Source: JBCCFK01 sp965262315
Lineage (GTDB): Bacteria; Actinomycetota; Acidimicrobiia; Acidimicrobiales; UBA8592
Length of the DNA: 47,336 nt
Direction of reading: 5' to 3'
Assembly: GCA_965262315.1 (NCBI GenBank)
Contig: CBDHFJ010000093.1
Location: forward strand, 1 to 47,336
This document shows, one piece after another, positions 24,437 through 32,092 of this stretch (the first letter of the stretch is position 1; each line of letters begins with the position of its first letter). The position numbers and the translations under genes are program-made. The notes beneath the pieces are model-generated. The model made no database searches and was not told the origin of the DNA. It saw nothing but the letters and a program-made list of their open reading frames with translations.

Positions 24437-25555
24437 CGGTACGCGAGGCGAAAGGCGGTCATAGAGCTCGGCGAGGTTCTCCCCCACGGCGTCGATCGCC
24501 CGATGGTCGACGATGAACTGCCGGGCGGCGGCTCCCATCGCCGAAGCCGACTGCGGGTCTTCGATCACCGACAGCAGGTGCGACACCTGCCCGGCATCGT
24601 CCCCGGCGCTCGCCAGCAGGCCGTGCACACCGTGGCTGATCAGCGCCGTCACGCCATTGATGTCAGTGGCGACGATCGGCAGGGCGGTTGCCATCGCCTC
24701 CATCACGACGTTCGGCGTCCCCTCGATGGCATCGGAGGTGAACAGCAACGCGTCGGCCGCCTGGAGTTCGGGGCCGATGTCGGTCGTGTGCGCGATCTCC
24801 ACCACCTCGGTCAGGCCCAGTTCCTCGCGGAGCGCCTCGAGCGCGTCCTGCTCAGGCCCCAGGCCGAAGAGACGGCCGCGCAGTTCCACCCCCGGGGGTG
24901 CCTGCCGGCGCGCCTCCGCGAAGATGCGCAACCAGCGGTCGAATCGCTTTCCCGCGATGAAGCGGCCGACACCGATGACCGTGCGGACGCTGCCCGGGCT
25001 CCGATCGAGCGGGTGGAACGCCTCCGTGTCGACCGCGTTGTCGAGCAGGTGGAGGCGACTCGGATCGAGTCCCAGTGCCTCGACCTTGCGGAGCGCGTCT
25101 CGTGAGTTGGCCACCAGCACATCCGGGAGGCGGAAGGCGACGTCGGTGAGCCTCCCCAGCTCCACCCGAAGACGGTCGGGATCCGTCCGAAGGGCGCCGA
25201 TGGCCGGGATCCGATGCCGCTTGGCGACGAGCGCCACGTAGGGGTTGGTGAAGGCGTGACACCCTTGCAGCAGCTGCGGCCGGCGGCGGGAGACGTGACG
25301 GTGGAGCGCATGGAGTCGCCGGACGATGGACGCGTCGACGCCGACCGGTGTCACGATGACACCGTCGCCCCGGAGCCGCTCCTCCCAGTGTTCACCGGAC
25401 GTGAAGCAGGCGACCTCGGCTCGGATGCCTCGAGCCCGCAACCCTCGAAGCATGTAGCTCAGCTGTCGCTCGGCGCCGCCGACGCCGAGCGTGCCGGCCA
25501 CGAACATCACCCTGGGGCCAGCCGACCCCGCCGACCGCTTCAGCGAGCCCGTCAT
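24416..25555 (-). CDS. Glycosyltransferase, GT4-like
   Basis: 379 residues. The N-terminal domain begins with 'FVAGTLGVGGAERQL', the classic GT4 acceptor-side loop. The C-terminal domain has 'VGRFIAGKRFDRWL' (donor-binding start), 'LFGLGPEQDAL' and 'EGTPNVVMEAMATALPIVATD' with the E-x7-E type active-site region. It probably adds a sugar in envelope glycan synthesis. The start at ATG 25555 overlaps the stop of a 14-codon upstream reading frame (ATGA); an alternative in-frame ATG is at 25567. It is divergent from the glycosyltransferase at 25650 and convergent with the ligase gene. Confidence 0.88.
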   Translation of the reverse strand: MTGSLKRSAGSAGPRVMFVAGTLGVGGAERQLSYMLRGLRARGIRAEVACFTSGEHWEERLRGDGVIVTPVGVDASIVRRLHALHRHVSRRRPQLLQGCHAFTNPYVALVAKRHRIPAIGALRTDPDRLRVELGRLTDVAFRLPDVLVANSRDALRKVEALGLDPSRLHLLDNAVDTEAFHPLDRSPGSVRTVIGVGRFIAGKRFDRWLRIFAEARRQAPPGVELRGRLFGLGPEQDALEALREELGLTEVVEIAHTTDIGPELQAADALLFTSDAIEGTPNVVMEAMATALPIVATDINGVTALISHGVHGLLASAGDDAGQVSHLLSVIEDPQSASAMGAAARQFIVDHRAIDAVGENLAELYDRLSPRVPSDVLDQ

Positions 25556-25596
25556 GGTGCCCCGCATCCAACGACGGTCGTGACGTTGTCGGCCAT
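25552..25596 (-). CDS. Possible 14-residue leader peptide upstream of glycosyltransferase
   Basis: A short frame (ATG 25596, residues MADNVTTVVGCGAP, stop 25554-25552) starts 8 nt after a TACGGT box, so its mRNA would be leaderless. Its TGA overlaps the ATG of the glycosyltransferase (ATGA), which would allow re-initiation coupling. It is too short to judge by codon bias. It may simply be the untranslated leader, or translation may start at 25567 instead. Confidence 0.3.
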   Translation of the reverse strand: MADNVTTVVGCGAP

Positions 25597-25604
25597 CCGC
25601 GCCA

Positions 25605-25614
25605 ACCGTACCAT
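25605..25614. promoter_or_regulatory. Overlapping divergent -10 boxes between two glycosyltransferases
   Basis: Minus-strand TACGGT (25610-25605) and plus-strand TACCAT (25609-25614) share a palindromic GTAC core. The minus transcript would start near the short leader frame at 25596; the plus transcript near 25621, giving the 25650 gene a leader of about 29 nt. Confidence 0.45.
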
Positions 25615-25649
25615 CGGACCGGCGGAGCTCCGAGAATTGGGGAACAGGG

Positions 25650-26864
25650 ATGGAAGCGACACCGGGCACGCGGCCCTCCGACGCCACCGAGCCGATCGTG
25701 GAGCGCCTCGTCGTCGTCTCGCACAAAGCATGCTGGCGCTCGCCGGACGGACCCTCCGGCTGGGCCACCAATGGCGGTTTCCCCCTCCAGATGGATGCGC
25801 TCTCGGCGTTGGCCGCCGAGACACGGTTGTGCGTCCCGGTCGTCGAGAGAACGGAGCGCCGACGAGACGGCGAGGTCCCGTTCCGATCGGGGGTGCAGAT
25901 CGTGCCGCTTCCGGAGCAGCACGGTGCCGGGCTGGGCAAGAAGGTGCGGTTTCCGTACTGGCTGCTGCGGGCCTGGCGGACGACAGTCGGTGAGATCCGC
26001 GCCGCCGACGCCGTCCATTGCCCCGTCCCCGGCGATGTCGGGACGGCCGGGATCGCGCTGGCTTCGGTCCTGCGGCGACCGCTCTTCGTCCGGTACTGCG
26101 GGAACTGGATGGCACCGAGCACCCGGAGCGAGCGCCTGCTCCGGCGCTTCCTGGAACGCCGGGCCGGCGGTACCACCGTGGTGCTCGCGACCGGCGGCAG
26201 CGACCAGCCACCCAGCGACGCCAACCCGGCGGTCAGCTGGGTGTTCTCGACCACCCTGAGTGACGCCGACATGGCCGAGCTCCCCGTTCGCACGGCTGCG
26301 CCCTCGGGCTCGCTGGCGCCCCGCCTCGTCACCGTCGGCCGCCAAGAGCCGTACAAGGGCACGGGGTCGATCATCGACGCCCTGCCCGACCTGGCCGAGC
26401 GCCACCCCCACGTGCACCTCGACGTGGTCGGTGACGGCACCGGTCTCGATGGCTTCCGCCGGCAAGCGGCCGCTACCGGCGTGGCGGACCGGGTGACCTT
26501 CCACGGACAGGTGGGCCGCGAAGCCGTCCTGGACATCCTGGCGGCGTCGGACGTCTTCGTCTTCCCCACCCGCGGCGAAGGCTTCCCGAAGGCCGTCGGA
26601 GAAGCGCTCGCCGTCGGTCTTCCGGTCGTGACCAGCCCGGTCTCGGTGCTGCCCCATCTGGTCGGCGAGCACTGCGGCACGATGCTGGCCGACACCACCG
26701 CGACCGAGGTCGCGGCTGCGGTCGAGCGGCTGGTGGCGGACGAGGCACGGTTCGCCGAGCGCACCGCTGCCGCCCTCGAGACCGGTCGAGCGTTGACCCT
26801 GGAGCGCTGGGTCGCACAGATCCGGGGGGAACTGGTCGACGCCTGGGGCCTGACGGCCACCTGA
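25650..26864 (+). CDS. Glycosyltransferase, GT4-like
   Basis: 404 residues. The N-terminal GT-B domain contains 'SHKACWRSPDGPSGWATNGGFPLQ', a longer acceptor loop than in the two neighbours (split here as SHKACWRSPDGP and GWATNGGFPLQ). The C-terminal donor domain has 'LVTVGRQEPYKGTGSIIDAL', 'VVGDGTGLDGFRR' and 'FPTRGEGFPKAVGEALAVGLPVV' (the acidic E-x7-E type motif spans GEGFPKAVGEAL). It starts at ATG 25650 after a purine-rich GGGGAACAGGG. No membrane anchor is seen. With the genes at 22038 and 24416 it makes three glycosyltransferases in 5 kb, all different, as expected for assembly of a short repeating unit or glycolipid headgroup. Confidence 0.87.
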   Translation: MEATPGTRPSDATEPIVERLVVVSHKACWRSPDGPSGWATNGGFPLQMDALSALAAETRLCVPVVERTERRRDGEVPFRSGVQIVPLPEQHGAGLGKKVRFPYWLLRAWRTTVGEIRAADAVHCPVPGDVGTAGIALASVLRRPLFVRYCGNWMAPSTRSERLLRRFLERRAGGTTVVLATGGSDQPPSDANPAVSWVFSTTLSDADMAELPVRTAAPSGSLAPRLVTVGRQEPYKGTGSIIDALPDLAERHPHVHLDVVGDGTGLDGFRRQAAATGVADRVTFHGQVGREAVLDILAASDVFVFPTRGEGFPKAVGEALAVGLPVVTSPVSVLPHLVGEHCGTMLADTTATEVAAAVERLVADEARFAERTAAALETGRALTLERWVAQIRGELVDAWGLTAT

Positions 26865-27219
26865 CATCGAACACGAAACACCTGGTCAGAGCATCGCCGA
26901 GCCCTGGATTGACGCCCAGTTGATCACGGGTCGACCGGGCCGTGAGATCGTGTCGGCGTGGTAGCACACGGCAGCACCGGTCAGGCTGCTGGCGGGCGGT
27001 CCCCCCTCACCGCCGGCTCCGTGACCGGATCTCGGCGGACGGCGGAACGTCGGCCGTGGACTACCACCCAATCGACAATGTGATCTCGTGGCGGCGGCAC
27101 CCGAGAGATGGCCGGTGGGAAACCGGCCGATCTGGGCGGGCAATGCGAAGACGATCCCATCATCAGCAGCATGCGGGAACCAGCGCTGATGGTGGGATCG
27201 CTTCGTTTTCGACCGACCG
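26865..27219. other. Intergenic region with hairpins, no gene seen
   Basis: 355 nt between convergent genes. It holds a 7-bp hairpin at 27110-27128 (GGCCGGT / ACCGGCC) and the strong stem-loop at 27146-27205. Open frames in it lack the codon bias of the neighbours. Confidence 0.6.
27146..27205. terminator. Bidirectional stem-loop terminator
   Basis: The left arm is 27146-27150 plus 27152-27167 and the right arm 27185-27205: 21 pairs, one wobble, one bulged A at 27151, and a 17-nt loop. On the plus strand it is followed by CTTCGTTTTC (the CTTCG is part of the stem), the most T-rich tail in this window. It lies 15 nt beyond the stop of the minus-strand gene at 27220 and can end both transcripts. 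Confidence 0.75.
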
Positions 27220-27708
27220 TCAGCGGTGGTAGTACTTCGGCGACCACACAGCGAGGCGATCCTCACCGTCGGCCACCGGCATGCGCCAGGTCGAGACTCG
27301 GGCCGAGGCCAGCGGCATGGACACCAGGGCCCGGGGTTCGTCGTGGGTGTCGTCGAGATAGGCATCGGCGAAACGCTCGGGGGTGTAGCGCAGGGTGATG
27401 TCGCGGTACAGGCTCCGCCATTCGTCGTCGGCCCCGAGGTCGTGCACGATCTCGACCGGGCCTCGAGCGACGAGTTTGCGCATTGCCCCACCGGATTCGT
27501 CGATGGTGCAGCACGCCTGCGGGTTGCTGCGGATGTGGGCCAGCCATGCCGACCGGGCCCGCGGCGTGAACAGCAGCTGGTCTTCGCGGTGGATGAACCA
27601 GATGGGCACGACCAGTGGGAGGCCGTCGGCACCGACGGTCCCGATCCGCAAGAGGTGTCCAGGCTCGCCGAGGAAGGTCACGAGCTCGGCCTCGGTCATC
27701 TTGGGCAT
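27220..27708 (-). CDS. Pyridoxamine 5'-phosphate oxidase-like split-barrel protein (FMN or F420 binding)
   Basis: 162 residues. It has the split beta-barrel pattern of PNPOx-like proteins: 'HLLRIGTVGADGLPLVVPIWF', then 'LLFTPRARSAWLAHIRSNPQACCTID' and 'RKLVARGPVEIVHD' (each longer than quoted motifs need be, given here as landmarks GTVGADGLP, RSAWLAHIRSNP and ARGPVEIV). Members bind FMN or coenzyme F420 and reduce or bind small molecules; actinomycetes have many F420-dependent ones. ATG 27708 follows TAGGGT by exactly 7 nt, so the transcript is probably leaderless; the longer frame upstream is not supported. It is divergent from the MMPL transporter, which may indicate a shared theme of detoxification or lipid export, but this is guesswork. 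Confidence 0.82.
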   Translation of the reverse strand: MPKMTEAELVTFLGEPGHLLRIGTVGADGLPLVVPIWFIHREDQLLFTPRARSAWLAHIRSNPQACCTIDESGGAMRKLVARGPVEIVHDLGADDEWRSLYRDITLRYTPERFADAYLDDTHDEPRALVSMPLASARVSTWRMPVADGEDRLAVWSPKYYHR

Positions 27709-27715
27709 GGACCGG

Positions 27716-27721
27716 ACCCTA
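27716..27721 (-). promoter_or_regulatory. -10 box of a leaderless transcript
   Basis: TAGGGT on the minus strand ends 7 nt before ATG 27708. Confidence 0.55.
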
Positions 27722-27850
27722 TCGCTCACGACCGAGCGTGACCGATGCCACAGCCTCGGTCCGGTCGAATTCGACGACAACGGTGCCGATGGGTGCTGGA
27801 CTGGGTCCCCCCCCCACCCCCACGAAACGCCCACCACATCGGAGCCGATC

Positions 27851-30250
27851 ATGCTCGCAAGGCTCGGCCGCTGGTGCCACGACAACCGTTGGCGCGTTGT
27901 CGGCGCCTGGATCGCGGCCATCGTCGCCCTCGTCGTCGCCACTGCCGGCGCCGGGCAGAACTTCGGCGCCTCCTTCGAGACCCCCGACAGCGAGGGTGGG
28001 GACGGGTTCGACCTGATCGACGAGTACTTCGGCGGCCAGGGCAGCGGCTTCCCGGGGCGGGTGGTGTTCCGGGCCGAGCAGGGCGTCGACGACCCCTCCG
28101 TTCGCGAACCGATGACCGCCTACTTCGCGGCGCTCGCAGCCGAGGACGGCATCAGCGTCCTGAGCCCGTATGACGAGCGGGCGTTCGGCCAGATCTCCGA
28201 CGACGGCACCATCGCGTTCGCCCAGGTCGAGGCGCCGTCGACCCTGACCGACTCCGAGGCACAGGAGCTCGGCCCCGAACTGAAGGAGCTGGCGCCCGAC
28301 GTCGACTTCCAGGTCGAATTCGGAGGCGAGCTGTTCCTGGAGTTCGAGCCGCCGGAGTCCGAGATCTTCGGCCTCGCCTTCGCCATCTTCATCCTGATCG
28401 CCGCCTTCGGATCCGTGGTCGCCATGGGGCTGCCGATCGGCGTCGCTCTGGGCGGCATCGCTTCGGGCGTCCTGACGGTCGGCCTCTTGAGCAACGTCCT
28501 CGAGATGCCGGACTTCACGCTGACGCTGGGCGTGATGATCGGCCTCGGCGTCGGCATCGACTACGCACTGTTCATCGTGACCCGCTACCGGGACGAGCTC
28601 CGCAGCGGCTTGGACTCGGCGCAGGCCTGCGCCCGGGCGATCGACACCGCCGGTCGCGCGGTGCTCTTCGCAGGCACGACCGTGGTGATCTCGCTGCTCG
28701 GCCTCCTCCTGATCGGCCTCGGCTTCGTGCGCGGGCTCGGCATCGGAGCCTCCACCACGGTGTTGATCACCATGATCGCGTCGGTCACCCTGCTGCCGGC
28801 GCTCCTGGGGTTCATCGGGGCCCGAGTCGAGGTGACCAAGCTCCGTGGCCTGGTGGCCGCGATTCTCGTCGCGCTCGCGCTCGTGTCGGTGGGTGTCGGC
28901 GTCCCCGCGGTGGCGCTCGGATTCGTGATCCTGGCCATCGTGGTCCTCGCAGTGGGTGGCCTGGTCCCGAAGCTCCGCGACGTCCTCCCCGCCCGTGAGG
29001 TCAAGCCCATCGAGGAGACCCTCCCCTACCGCTGGAGCCGCCTGGTCCAGCGGTACCCGGTGCCGATGGCGCTGCTGGGCACGGGCATCCTGCTCGCACT
29101 GACGATTCCGGCGCTGTCGCTGCGGCTCGGCTTCAGCGACGAGGGCAACTTCGTCGAGGAGAACACCGCCCGCCAGGCCTATGACCTGTTGGCCGAGGGG
29201 TTCGGGCCCGGCTTCAACGGCCCGATCCTGCTCGTGGCCGAACTGGACGGGCCTGCCGACCTGGACGCGGTGACCGCGGAGATCGGCGCCACCGAGGGCG
29301 TGGACACGGTGACACCGCCATTCCCGAACGACCCCGCCTCCCCCACCGCCGTGCTGTGGCGGGCGTTCCCGACCACCTCACCGCAGGACATCGAGACCGA
29401 TCGGTTGGTCGAGCGCCTCCGCGCCGACGACGCCCTGCCCGGCGCGCAGGCGCAGGGGCTCGACGTGCTCGTGACCGGCAGCGTCGCCATCAACCAGGAC
29501 TTCTCGGACTTCCTGGCCAAGCGCATCCCGGTGTTCTTCGCCGCGGTGCTCCTCTTGTCCTTCCTGTTGTTGATGACCGTGTTCCGCTCGGTCCTGGTCG
29601 CGGTGAAGGCCGTGATCATGAACATGCTCTCGATCGGCGCGGCGTACGGCCTGATCGTGATGATCTTCCAGTGGGGCTGGGGCGTGGAGCTCATCGGCGT
29701 CGGCCGGGGCGGGCCCATCGAGCCCTTCCTGCCGATGATGCTGTTCGCGATCGTGTTCGGCCTGTCGATGGACTACGAGGTGTTCCTGCTGTCCCGTGTC
29801 CGCGAGGAGTGGAAGCGCACCGGTGACAACGCCCGAGCCGTGGCCGACGGCCTCGCGTCGACTGCCCGGGTCATCACCGCGGCCGCGGCGATCATGGTGT
29901 TCGTCTTCGGCTCCTTCCTGCTCGAGACCGACCGGGTGGTGAAGCTGTTCGGGTTCGGACTGGCCGCGGCGATCGCGCTGGACGCCACGATCGTGCGACT
30001 TCTCCTGGTCCCCGCGACGATGGAGCTGCTCGGCGACCGCAACTGGTGGATGCCCAAGTGGCTGGATCGGATCCTCCCCGAGCTGGACGTCGAGGGGCAT
30101 GCTTCCGACGACGAGGGCCAGGGCGACGACGGGGCCGATGAGAACGGCGACCGGAGCGCCAACGGCCACGGCGACGACGCACCCCGCCACGCCTCGACCG
30201 GCGGCGACGAACCCGAGCGTCAGCTCGTCGGAGGGGATCCGATTTCGTGA
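27851..30250 (+). CDS. MMPL family RND-type transporter
   Basis: 799 residues with the two-fold MMPL layout: one helix, an extracytoplasmic domain, five helices, then the same again. Each half carries the Asp-Tyr pair of the proton relay: Asp237-Tyr238 (GIDYALFIVTR) and Asp641-Tyr642 (SMDYEVFLLSR). In mycobacteria such proteins export lipids, siderophores or glycolipids using the proton gradient. The tail after about residue 745 is a hydrophilic, Asp/Gly/His-rich cytosolic extension. ATG 27851 has GGAG 6 nt upstream, and the frame upstream of it is non-coding. An acyl-CoA dehydrogenase follows 28 nt later, so lipid substrates are plausible. Confidence 0.93.
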   Translation: MLARLGRWCHDNRWRVVGAWIAAIVALVVATAGAGQNFGASFETPDSEGGDGFDLIDEYFGGQGSGFPGRVVFRAEQGVDDPSVREPMTAYFAALAAEDGISVLSPYDERAFGQISDDGTIAFAQVEAPSTLTDSEAQELGPELKELAPDVDFQVEFGGELFLEFEPPESEIFGLAFAIFILIAAFGSVVAMGLPIGVALGGIASGVLTVGLLSNVLEMPDFTLTLGVMIGLGVGIDYALFIVTRYRDELRSGLDSAQACARAIDTAGRAVLFAGTTVVISLLGLLLIGLGFVRGLGIGASTTVLITMIASVTLLPALLGFIGARVEVTKLRGLVAAILVALALVSVGVGVPAVALGFVILAIVVLAVGGLVPKLRDVLPAREVKPIEETLPYRWSRLVQRYPVPMALLGTGILLALTIPALSLRLGFSDEGNFVEENTARQAYDLLAEGFGPGFNGPILLVAELDGPADLDAVTAEIGATEGVDTVTPPFPNDPASPTAVLWRAFPTTSPQDIETDRLVERLRADDALPGAQAQGLDVLVTGSVAINQDFSDFLAKRIPVFFAAVLLLSFLLLMTVFRSVLVAVKAVIMNMLSIGAAYGLIVMIFQWGWGVELIGVGRGGPIEPFLPMMLFAIVFGLSMDYEVFLLSRVREEWKRTGDNARAVADGLASTARVITAAAAIMVFVFGSFLLETDRVVKLFGFGLAAAIALDATIVRLLLVPATMELLGDRNWWMPKWLDRILPELDVEGHASDDEGQGDDGADENGDRSANGHGDDAPRHASTGGDEPERQLVGGDPIS

Positions 30251-30278
30251 CCGTGCCACCACGGTCCACACTCGTCGG

Positions 30279-31427
30279 ATGATCAGGAGTCAGCAGCGCC
30301 TCGACGACCTCCTCAGCGCCACCAGCGCCTTCGTTCGCGACGTGGCGATCCCCAACGAGGACCGCACCGAGGCCGAGGACCGGGTTCCCGACGAAGTCGT
30401 CGACGCGATGCGCGGGATCGGGACCTTCGGTTGGAGCATTCCCGAGGAGTACGGCGGCAGCGGCCTGACGGGCGAGGAGTTGGCCCTCGCGTTCATGGAA
30501 CTGACCCAGTGCTCGGTGGCCTATCGGGTGATCGGCGCGCAGAATGCCGGCATCGGCTCGGAGTGCATCATCCGCGACGGGACCGAGGCCCAGAAGAGCG
30601 CCTACCTGCCTCGGCTGGCGAGCGGCGAGATGATCGGGTGTCTCGCGCTCACCGAAGAGGGCGCGGGCTCGGACGCAACGGCGCTGAAGACAACGGGGCG
30701 ACGGGACGGTGACGAGTGGGTCATCGACGGCCACAAGCGCTACATCACCCTGGCGCCGATCGCGGATCTCTTCGCCGTCTTCGCCCGTACCGACGGACGT
30801 GAACGCGGTGGCAGCGGCGTGACCGCGTTCCTCCTCGAACGAGGCACTGCCGGGCTCCGGACGAGCGACTCCACACCGAAGATGGGACAGGAGGGCGCCC
30901 CGATCGGTGAGATCTTCCTCGAGGGCTGCCGTACCCCGGCGAGCACCATCATCGGCGGTGAGCCGGGCATGGGTTTCCGGACCGTCATGAAAGCACTCAA
31001 CAAGCAGCGGCTGAACCTCGCGGCGTTGTCGACCGGGCCGGCGATCCGGATGCTCGACGACGCCATCGCCCATGCTCGTGAGCGGGAACAGTTCGGTCAG
31101 CGGATCGGCGACTTCCAGCTGGTCCAGGCAATGCTTGCCGAGTGCAAGGTCGAGATCGAGGCCGCCCGTGCCCTGATCCTGGAGACTGCCCGCAAGTTCG
31201 ATCGCGGCGAGGACGTCACCCTGGACGTGTCCATGTGCAAGTACTACGCCACCGAGATGTGCGGGCGGGTTGCCGACCGAGCGGTCCAGATCTTCGGCGG
31301 CGAGGGCTACGTGAAGGGCAGCGGCATCGAGCGCTTCTACCGCGACGTCCGGGTGCTCCGGATCTACGAGGGCACCAGCCAGATCCATCTGCTGAACATC
31401 GGCAAGCGCCTGGTCGAGGCCGGCTGA
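30279..31427 (+). CDS. Acyl-CoA dehydrogenase
   Basis: 382 residues, the normal length for the family. The FAD/substrate segment is 'LALTEEGAGSDATALKT'; the C-terminal helical domain has 'QRLNLAALSTGPA', 'REREQFGQRIGDFQLVQ' and 'AVQIFGGEGY'; the catalytic base is Glu364 in RIYEGTSQI. It introduces an alpha-beta double bond in an acyl-CoA and passes electrons to ETF. Glu at this C-terminal position is typical of short/medium-chain members. ATG 30279 lies 28 nt after the MMPL stop, so it may be co-transcribed with the transporter. It is cytoplasmic. Chain-length preference cannot be read from the sequence. Confidence 0.93.
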   Translation: MIRSQQRLDDLLSATSAFVRDVAIPNEDRTEAEDRVPDEVVDAMRGIGTFGWSIPEEYGGSGLTGEELALAFMELTQCSVAYRVIGAQNAGIGSECIIRDGTEAQKSAYLPRLASGEMIGCLALTEEGAGSDATALKTTGRRDGDEWVIDGHKRYITLAPIADLFAVFARTDGRERGGSGVTAFLLERGTAGLRTSDSTPKMGQEGAPIGEIFLEGCRTPASTIIGGEPGMGFRTVMKALNKQRLNLAALSTGPAIRMLDDAIAHAREREQFGQRIGDFQLVQAMLAECKVEIEAARALILETARKFDRGEDVTLDVSMCKYYATEMCGRVADRAVQIFGGEGYVKGSGIERFYRDVRVLRIYEGTSQIHLLNIGKRLVEAG

Positions 31428-31451
31428 GCCCGTCGTCTGCCCTTCGACTCC

Positions 31452-31486
31452 CGAGTCGACGTGGCACCGCCACACCCGTCGACTCG
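31452..31486 (+). terminator. Hairpin terminator after acyl-CoA dehydrogenase
   Basis: An outer 10-bp stem (31452-31461 with 31477-31486), an inner TGGC/GCCA stem with a 3-nt loop and a 4-nt bulge, followed by GAGATTTCC. An overlapping smaller dyad is at 31445-31458. Confidence 0.65.
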
Positions 31487-31507
31487 AGATTTCCTCCGGA
31501 CCGCGTA

Positions 31508-31531
31508 AACCACTGGCGTCGTTGCGGCGTC
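31508..31531 (+). promoter_or_regulatory. Possible ECF-type promoter of third sigma cassette
   Basis: AACC (31508-31511), 16 nt, CGTC (31528-31531): the canonical ECF promoter pattern. It differs from the CCAAnC/CGTGGA boxes of cassettes 1 and 2. Confidence 0.35.
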
Positions 31532-31549
31532 CGCCTTGGCGTGGATGTG

Positions 31550-32092
31550 ATGTTGCAAGCTGGACGAGTGGGCGAGGCCTCTCCGAACGATCGTGTCGAC
31601 GAGGTCGACCTGGGTGCACAGCTCCGCACCCTCTATGACGAGCACTATCGATCGCTGGTCAAGATGGCGGCGTTCTACCTGGACGACGTCTGGAGCTGTG
31701 AGGAGGTCGTCCAGGACGCCTTCGTGAAGCTGTTGACGGGTCGTCGGGTGACCGCACCCGGAACCGAAGGGGCGTACCTGCGCAGCGTCGTGCTCAACGG
31801 TGCTCGTTCGCAGCTGCGCAAGCGCAGGGTGCGTCGGGAGAAGCAGCCGATCGCCGACGGGCCGATGCCTTCCCCCGAGCCGGCGGCACTGGACATGGTG
31901 ATCCGCGAGGACGTCCTGGCCGCCATCCGCACCCTGCCCGCCAAGCAGGCCGATGTGGTCGTGTTGCGGTACTACCTCGACCTCTCCGAGGCCGAGATCG
32001 CCACCACCCTCGGCATGGCCAAGGGCACCGTCAAGAGCCATGCCCACCGGGGCCTGAAGCGTCTCGGCCAACTGCTGGAGGACGTCCGATGA
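31550..32092 (+). CDS. ECF sigma factor, cassette 3
   Basis: 180 residues. Region 2 is at about 22-95 ('LYDEHYRSLVKMAAFYL', 'SCEEVVQDAFVKLL') and region 4 at about 120-175 ('LPAKQADVVVLRYYLDLSEAEIA', HTH 'LGMAKGTVKSHAHRGLKRL'). It is closer to SigE/SigM-like groups than to the pair at 10288/12557. The start is uncertain: ATG 31550 is used, with in-frame GTGs at 31541, 31547 and 31568. Its stop overlaps the next start (ATGA at 32089-32092), so the partner is translated with it. It is a separate origin from cassettes 1 and 2 but has the same logic: sigma factor plus a single-pass membrane protein. Confidence 0.9.
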   Translation: MLQAGRVGEASPNDRVDEVDLGAQLRTLYDEHYRSLVKMAAFYLDDVWSCEEVVQDAFVKLLTGRRVTAPGTEGAYLRSVVLNGARSQLRKRRVRREKQPIADGPMPSPEPAALDMVIREDVLAAIRTLPAKQADVVVLRYYLDLSEAEIATTLGMAKGTVKSHAHRGLKRLGQLLEDVR

